From OMOG01 sp041485845 (GTDB lineage: Bacteria > Acidobacteriota > Terriglobia > Bryobacterales > Bryobacteraceae), in assembly GCA_041485845.1 (NCBI GenBank), contig JBGPKH010000337.1, positions 1-9,548 on the forward strand: a stretch of DNA of 9,548 nucleotides, read 5' to 3'. Positions 5,566 through 9,548 of this stretch are shown piece by piece. The position numbers and the translations under genes were made by a program. How positions within the stretch are numbered: position 1 is the stretch's first letter; each line of letters begins with the position of its first letter. The notes under the pieces were generated by a model. That model searched no databases. It was not told the origin of the DNA and worked only from the letters and a program-made list of their open reading frames with translations.

Positions 5566-6489
5566 GTGGACCCGAAGAAACGCGCCTGGCTGCTCATCGC
5601 CATCGTCGCCGCCGTCTGCGGCGGTTCGGTATGGGGCGTGGTTTGGTACAGGTCCCGGCCGATCTCGACCGCCCGGCTGCTGAAACGCCTGCCCACGCGG
5701 GATGCTCTGGTGGTGTATATCGATTTCGCAGAATTGCGCCGGGGCGGCATTCTGCGGCCGCTCGACAGCGCGAAAATCGAGGAAGATCCCGACTACCGCA
5801 GCTTTGCCCGCAAGATCGATTTCGATTGGAAGCTGGACCTGGATGCCTTGATCGTGGCCTCCGCCCCCACCGGCAACTTCATGTTCGCCAGGGGACATTT
5901 CGCCTGGAAGAGCCTGCGCGCGTACGCCATATCGGTAGGCGGCGATTGTCATAACTCGCTTTGCCGCGCCGCCGGGAGCGCGCCCGGCCGGCGCATTTCA
6001 TTCTTCCCGGTGCAAGCCGGGCTGATGGCGCTGGCGGTGAGCCCGGACCAGTCCGCCGTGCTGGATCTCCAAACCACGAGGTCGGGCCCGGATCCCGAGG
6101 TCCCCAACGCTCCCGTCTGGCTATCCATACCGGCTTCGCTGCTGAAATCCTCGGCGAACCTGCCCACGGGCACGCGTATGTTCGCCCGCAGCATGGAGCA
6201 GGCCGAGAACGTGGTTCTGACTTTCGGCCCGGATGGGAACCGGATCGCGGCAAGGCTCGAAGTCCGCTGCCGCGATGAGCACGATGCCCTGGAAGTGGCG
6301 GGGCAGCTCGCCAGCGCGACCCTGACGCTCAAACAAATGCTCGAACGGGAACATCAGAAGCCCGGGCCCGCGGATCTGGCAGGCGTGCTGGCCGCGGGCG
6401 CGTTCCGCAGCGAAGGGCGGCGGGTGTTCGGATACTGGCCGATCGAGCGCGCGTTTGTGGAGAATATCTTGAGCGGCGGGGTGAGCTGA
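5566..6489 (+). CDS. Membrane-anchored hypothetical protein with a periplasmic domain (307 aa)
   Basis: The function is unknown. The GTG start gives MDPKKRAWLLIAIVAAVCGG. Lys4-Lys5-Arg6 before a hydrophobic stretch at residues 7-27, with Arg29 after it, predict one N-in membrane anchor and about 280 residues outside the cytoplasm. The domain opens with LPTRDALVVYIDFAELRRGGIL, followed by FARGHFAWKSLRAYAISVGGDCHNSLC (quoted in parts). Cys128 and Cys133 are close enough to form a disulfide, and a third Cys is at 235. Later parts are RRISFFPVQAGLMALAVS and VPNAPVWLSIPASLLK. From memory this wording recurs in uncharacterised Acidobacteria proteins. No catalytic motif is recognised. It follows the kinase hairpin by 27 nt and has its own -10-like box, so it is probably transcribed alone; the next 600 nt hold no intact gene. 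Confidence 0.8.
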   Translation: MDPKKRAWLLIAIVAAVCGGSVWGVVWYRSRPISTARLLKRLPTRDALVVYIDFAELRRGGILRPLDSAKIEEDPDYRSFARKIDFDWKLDLDALIVASAPTGNFMFARGHFAWKSLRAYAISVGGDCHNSLCRAAGSAPGRRISFFPVQAGLMALAVSPDQSAVLDLQTTRSGPDPEVPNAPVWLSIPASLLKSSANLPTGTRMFARSMEQAENVVLTFGPDGNRIAARLEVRCRDEHDALEVAGQLASATLTLKQMLEREHQKPGPADLAGVLAAGAFRSEGRRVFGYWPIERAFVENILSGGVS

Positions 6490-6619
6490 GTTGCCCCTTC
6501 ACTCCGTCCGCGTCATTTACCTGCGATCGCTTCTTGGGGAATGACGGCGCGAATCCCCGCGTCGTCCTTCGCCGCCGCCGAAGAAGTAGGCGCTGTGTCG
6601 AGGTGGTCTTGGCTTCCCT

Positions 6620-6764
6620 GAAAAAGCGTCTGAAATCAGCCACGTTGAAGGTGAGCACGCGGGTGATTGGGGCGTGCCTGCTGAAGCGGGAGCCCGAGGC
6701 CGTTATTGGCAATCGGTCTGGTGGAGACGCGGACCGGAATGTTCGCATCGGCGAGGTGGTCCAT
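6620..6764 (-). pseudogene. Remnant of a PIN-domain (VapC-like) toxin, internally deleted and frameshifted
   Basis: Two ends of a PIN ribonuclease lie close together on the minus strand. From the ATG at 6764 the frame reads MDHLADANIPVRV, like the PIN start with its first metal-binding Asp (LxDxNI). About 60 nt beyond that stretch, in a different frame (6661-6620), comes RVLTFNVADFRRFF, the usual PIN end (LLTFNxxDFxRF) with its last Asp. A complete PIN protein has roughly 80-100 residues between these parts. The middle, with the other acidic residues, is gone, so no activity is expected. The start overlaps the antitoxin-like stop as TGATG, the normal gene order for VapBC-type pairs. Confidence 0.6.
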
Positions 6765-6963
6765 CAGTATCGAGTGAGGGCTTCGTCCGGCAGGTGCGGA
6801 ACGTCGGGAGAACCTTCTACCCACTCATCAAACGCCTGTTCCCATTCGCCGGCGCTGAGCGCCTGGGCGGCGGGAGCGCCGGAGAGTTGCTCTAACAGCA
6901 ACTGAACGTAGGCATCCGGCGAATGAATCGGCGTCGCCTGCCGGAGGCGCTCCAACTGCGACC
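6764..6963 (-). pseudogene. Remnant of the antitoxin partner of the PIN toxin
   Basis: The minus-strand frame reads SQLERLRQATPIHSPDAYVQ, then LLLEQLSGAPAAQALSAGEWEQAF, then DEWVEGSPDVPHLPDEALTRY and a TGA at 6764. The order 'S-x-E-x-Y-x-x-x-L-L-E' then 'LSxxEWxxxFDxWV' then 'PDEAL' resembles, from memory, the C-terminal toxin-binding part of antitoxins paired with PIN toxins. The expected N-terminal beta strand and start codon are missing: the frame runs upstream into a different toxin remnant and its only ATG (7069) lies inside that. The stop overlaps the PIN start by one base. A truncated but still translated protein cannot be excluded. Confidence 0.55.
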
Positions 6964-7056
6964 CTGATGCAGCATCTCTTCGACGTCGCGCCTTCCGTGC
7001 AACACGCGGGCAATCCCCACGGGCTTCGTAGCTGGTCGTATCCGATGAGACGGGAA
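6964..7056 (-). pseudogene. C-terminal remnant of a RelE/ParE-family toxin
   Basis: In one minus-strand frame the DNA reads FPSHRIRPATKPVGIARVLHG, then RRDVEEMLHQG (quoted in parts). The ending V-x-I-x-RVLHGxRDxExML is the typical last beta strand and helix of RelE/ParE toxins (xxIxRVLHGARDIExLL). There is no start, and no N-terminal two thirds; the frame runs on after HQG without the usual stop. It directly abuts the antitoxin remnant in another frame, so this is a junction between pieces of different modules. It overlaps the non-coding-looking upstream part of the HEAT-protein frame. Confidence 0.5.
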
Positions 7057-7107
7057 AATTACGGCCCAAAACCTAAAGGTTCCACCGGTTCTGCCGATCT
7101 AAATATA

Positions 7108-8877
7108 GTGTCATCGCCAGTCTCCACCACCGGCGGCCCTGCCCCGGATGCCCGGGACAAACTCGCCGCCCTGGTCCGCGATTTCGATCCCAATTCGGGC
7201 AGCCACAGCATGCTGATTCGGGAAATGGTGCGCCAGGATCGGCGGGCGTTCTATGCGAGCGCTCTCGAAATCCTGGCCGGCCAGGTTGAGTCGCGTGGTT
7301 CCCTGTTTCTGGTATCGACACTGGCGGAGAATGAGCTGCTGTTGCCTGCGCTCAGCGACCTGACGCTGACGCGTGAGCAGGCCATGGCCCTGGCTCGCGC
7401 CGCAACCCTCGCGGGACAGATGGTGGATGTGGCCGTGGCGCGTCACCTTTCGGAAAATGTCGAATCCATCGGCGGAGGAGTCTGCCAGCCCGAGATACAG
7501 CGGCTGATGGACATCCTTTCCGAAATCTCGGATGGAACTCGCATCCTTCCGAGCCTGATGGCGCTGGCCCGCCAGCCGAATCCGTATCTGCAGTCCAAAG
7601 CCGTGCTCATGATCGGGCGCATCAACCGCAACGTCAAATGGGTGCTCAATCGGCTCGGGGACCCGGACGCGCGGGTCCGCGCGAACGCCATCGAGGCTCT
7701 TTGGGGAGTGGACACCAGCGAGGCGCGGCACGTCTTGCGTGGCGCGGCGCGGGATGGAAACAACCGCGTTGCGGGAAACGCACTCATAGCGCTCTATCGG
7801 CTCGGCGACTGCTGGTCCATTCCGGAGTTGATGGAAATGGCTGGTCATGAATCCCCCCGGTTCCGTGCGACCGCCGCCTGGGTCATGGGCCAGACGGGCG
7901 ACCCGCGGTTCACCAGACTACTGGCGGGCATGGTCGGCGAGCCGAACCTCGCCGTGCGAACCCCCGCTTTCACCGCTCTCGGCCTGATCAAGGCGGCCAC
8001 AGCGGCGGCCCGCCAGGCCGGAGAATGGCGAGTGCTCGGCGCGTTCCGGCGATTGCGCAAGGCCGGATGGCGGGAAATTCAGGTGGAGGTTTGCTCGAAT
8101 GACGGCCGCCAGCGGGTCAACGTCCTCCCCACGCAGTTCATTTTGAGCGAAGACCGCCAGGGCGTGATGAGCTACACGGTCGAAGAACGCCAGGCCCCCG
8201 CGATACTGGCGGTCGCGTTCCTTTCTCCCAGAACGGAGGCGCCGCGAGCCGCTCCGTCCAGCCAGGGGGCTCTCCGGGCTCTCGCATGGAAACGGCCGGC
8301 CGATCTCTGGTTCGTGGTGCCGTATCTCGACACGGCCGATGCGGATATGCACGCGACTCTCCTGGATCGGAAGATCGCCGTGCCGGTGGATCGGGCCGGG
8401 AACGATCTTCCGCTTCAATTCATGGACGACCCTAAACTGGCGGCCGAAGCCTTCTGGAACGTCCCGTCAGCGATGGACTGCTCCGATCTCTGGAGCAGTA
8501 TCCGAAGGTCGGTGCAAGTGGACGCTGGCCAAGCCAGGGGCCAACACCACTTGATTGTCTACAGCGAACGGGAGGCCGCCCAACCTTCCCGCTACCCGGA
8601 GCTCGTTTCCGCCGCCGTGACCTCGCACACTACCGTCCACGCCATCTCATTGACTCCCAATCCCAGCCTCGACAACCTGTGCCAATCGACCAAGGGCACG
8701 TTCCGCATGGCCGCATCCTCCTCCGAGGTCCCGGACTGCGTCGAGCAGGCATACCTCCAACTGCTAGCCCGGTATACCATCCGCTACCAGTCCGCCGGCG
8801 CGGGCGCGTCCAGTCTCGCAATAAAGGTGCAGTCCCAGGCTGGTTGGGGCGAGACCAGTGTTCCGATCCCGCCGTAG
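7108..8877 (+). CDS. HEAT-repeat protein with a degenerate VWA-like C-terminal half
   Basis: From a GTG at 7108 the product is 589 aa with no signal peptide or membrane helix. Residues about 145-300 are HEAT-type helical repeats: LMALARQPNPYLQSKAVLMI, RLGDPDARVRANAIEALWGV, LRGAARDGNNRVAGNALIAL, MAGHESPRFRATAAWVMGQT and GEPNLAVRTPAFTALGLI. Such repeats make a protein-binding solenoid. Residues about 325-560 look like the VWFA-related domains common in Acidobacteria (DLWFVVPYLD, QHHLIVYSERE, TTVHAISLTPNPS, then QLLARYTIRYQ near the end). A DxSxS metal site is not seen, so it is probably a non-metal scaffold. The start is uncertain: the frame is open to 6967, with ATGs at 6967 and 7045, but the part before about 7056 lies over a decayed toxin gene on the other strand. 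An A/T-rich TAAATATA precedes the GTG. Function unknown; a scaffold role is inference. It converges on the secreted gene with a 16-nt gap. Confidence 0.8.
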   Translation: MSSPVSTTGGPAPDARDKLAALVRDFDPNSGSHSMLIREMVRQDRRAFYASALEILAGQVESRGSLFLVSTLAENELLLPALSDLTLTREQAMALARAATLAGQMVDVAVARHLSENVESIGGGVCQPEIQRLMDILSEISDGTRILPSLMALARQPNPYLQSKAVLMIGRINRNVKWVLNRLGDPDARVRANAIEALWGVDTSEARHVLRGAARDGNNRVAGNALIALYRLGDCWSIPELMEMAGHESPRFRATAAWVMGQTGDPRFTRLLAGMVGEPNLAVRTPAFTALGLIKAATAAARQAGEWRVLGAFRRLRKAGWREIQVEVCSNDGRQRVNVLPTQFILSEDRQGVMSYTVEERQAPAILAVAFLSPRTEAPRAAPSSQGALRALAWKRPADLWFVVPYLDTADADMHATLLDRKIAVPVDRAGNDLPLQFMDDPKLAAEAFWNVPSAMDCSDLWSSIRRSVQVDAGQARGQHHLIVYSEREAAQPSRYPELVSAAVTSHTTVHAISLTPNPSLDNLCQSTKGTFRMAASSSEVPDCVEQAYLQLLARYTIRYQSAGAGASSLAIKVQSQAGWGETSVPIPP

Positions 8878-8893
8878 AACTGCCCGCCTCCGG

Positions 8894-9409
8894 CTAAAGC
8901 GCCACCTTGGAGCCGCTGACCGGCGTGAGGTACTTCTCCGGTATCGGATTGCCTTCGCGCTCCGCATCCCAGAGAATCGTCATCACTTTCCAGGACCTTC
9001 CGTCTTTCACCAACTGGAAGCTGTTGATCCCTCGCGCAAACGCCTTCTCGCCGGGTGCCCGCCGTGACTCGTAGGTGCTGAACACGTGCGCCATGTTCCC
9101 GAACGTCTCCACCTTCCGCGATACTTCACTTTCGTAGAATGCGGTCTTCTCAAAGCTCGCACCCGCGCTCTTTGCATAGTCGTCGGGGCTCATCACCCGC
9201 GCCGCGGCGCCCTCCGGCGTAACCCGCATCGGAATCAGCCGGGCCCCGTCCGCGAACAGACCCCGGAACCGCGCCCAGTCGCGAGTCCCGGCGGGACCCG
9301 AGATCGCGTCGTAGACCGCGCGCACGATCGTCTCGGTGGAGTCGCCGTCCGCGGCCCGGGCCAACGGTGAAACCGAGGCCAAAATCAAAAAAAGCGCAAC
9401 TCGTCGCAT
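8894..9409 (-). CDS. Secreted NTF2/SnoaL-like domain protein (171 aa)
   Basis: The N-terminus MRRVALFLILASVSPLARA is a classic Sec signal peptide (two Arg, hydrophobic core, ARA before a probable cut after residue 19). The mature ~150 residues fit the cone-shaped NTF2/SnoaL fold: a first helix TIVRAVYDAISGPAGTRDW, then RFRGLFADGARLIPM, and late strands VETFGNMAHVFSTYES, INSFQLVKDGRSWKVMTILW. These domains bind small ligands or are small isomerases/hydrolases; no catalytic pair can be assigned, so the role is open. Two ATGs (9412, 9409) are adjacent. The GGAGG at 9419-9415 is 5 nt from the second and only 2 nt from the first, so 9409 is preferred. It is convergent with the HEAT-protein gene and its upstream region runs into the damaged contig end. 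Confidence 0.85.
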   Translation of the reverse strand: MRRVALFLILASVSPLARAADGDSTETIVRAVYDAISGPAGTRDWARFRGLFADGARLIPMRVTPEGAAARVMSPDDYAKSAGASFEKTAFYESEVSRKVETFGNMAHVFSTYESRRAPGEKAFARGINSFQLVKDGRSWKVMTILWDAEREGNPIPEKYLTPVSGSKVAL

Positions 9410-9414
9410 CATTC

Positions 9415-9419
9415 CCTCC
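9415..9419 (-). promoter_or_regulatory. Shine-Dalgarno site choosing the second of two adjacent ATGs
   Basis: On the minus strand GGAGG, within GGGAGGG, lies 5 nt before the ATG at 9409 and 2 nt before that at 9412. Spacing favours 9409. Confidence 0.65.
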
Positions 9420-9474
9420 CGTCACTCCTGCTACCCTTTCGCCCGAACCAGGACCGCCTGAAACGCGTCCCCGT

Positions 9475-9548
<74 letters not shown>

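Noticed and set aside
6967..7107. Start of the HEAT-repeat protein at the ATG at 6967 or 7045
   Set aside because: Most of this segment is antisense to a RelE/ParE toxin remnant, has no Shine-Dalgarno site, and gives a low-complexity leader. It cannot be fully excluded without homologs.
7111..7848. 245-codon minus-strand open frame
   Set aside because: Antisense to the HEAT-repeat gene, whose repeats are clear on the plus strand. The reverse translation shows no recognisable domain.

Overview
This window is high-GC bacterial DNA with dense coding on both strands. It looks like an Acidobacteriota genome, possibly of the Solibacter/Bryobacter type. The grounds are a remnant of the MacB-like permease family best known from Acidobacteria (ADOP permeases), a HEAT-repeat/degenerate VWA protein, and start sites in which a TANNNT-like -10 box lies 5-7 nt before the start codon (leaderless style). 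This placement is inference, since no marker gene is present. The last ~74 bases are almost pure C, so this is probably the end of a metagenomic contig with a sequencing artefact.

Layout. (1) 1-1373: the first 32 codons of a CTP-synthase-C-terminal-like glutamine amidotransferase relative run off the left edge on the minus strand. It is divergent from thiD (HMP/HMP-P kinase of thiamin synthesis), and thiD is followed by two small genes: an unknown 75-aa helical protein translationally coupled to thiD, and a 73-aa ferredoxin-fold (HMA-like) protein without the CxxC motif. (2) 1374-1873: a gene graveyard with a scrap of IS4-family transposase and a ~74-residue piece of an ADOP/MacB-like permease on the minus strand. 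The permease piece begins exactly where the next gene stops. (3) 1874-3712, minus strand: a complete ABC exporter half-transporter (TMD + NBD). (4) 3953-5512: a soluble hybrid histidine kinase with a degenerate receiver, a HisKA/HATPase core and a C-terminal receiver, followed by a perfect GC-rich hairpin. (5) 5566-6489: a single-pass membrane-anchored protein of unknown function. (6) 6490-7107: no intact gene; the minus strand holds decayed toxin-antitoxin remnants (RelE/ParE C-terminus, a PIN-associated antitoxin, and a PIN toxin with an internal deletion and frameshift). (7) 7108-8877: a HEAT-repeat protein with a VWA-like C-terminal half. (8) 8894-9409, minus strand: a secreted NTF2/SnoaL-like protein. 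(9) 9475-9548: poly-C.

The genes do not form one obvious pathway. The plus-strand thiD trio looks like an operon, and the other genes are mostly singly transcribed. Genes inside an operon, or with a longer leader, have Shine-Dalgarno sites (907, 3953, 9409). Several first genes have no Shine-Dalgarno site but carry a -10-like hexamer just upstream of the start codon. I see no CRISPR, rRNA, tRNA, phage or intact mobile element. I do not see a convincing undescribed system; the points most worth a second look are the decayed toxin-antitoxin cluster, the leaderless-promoter pattern with a shared divergent -10 box, and the permease fragment abutting the ABC exporter.
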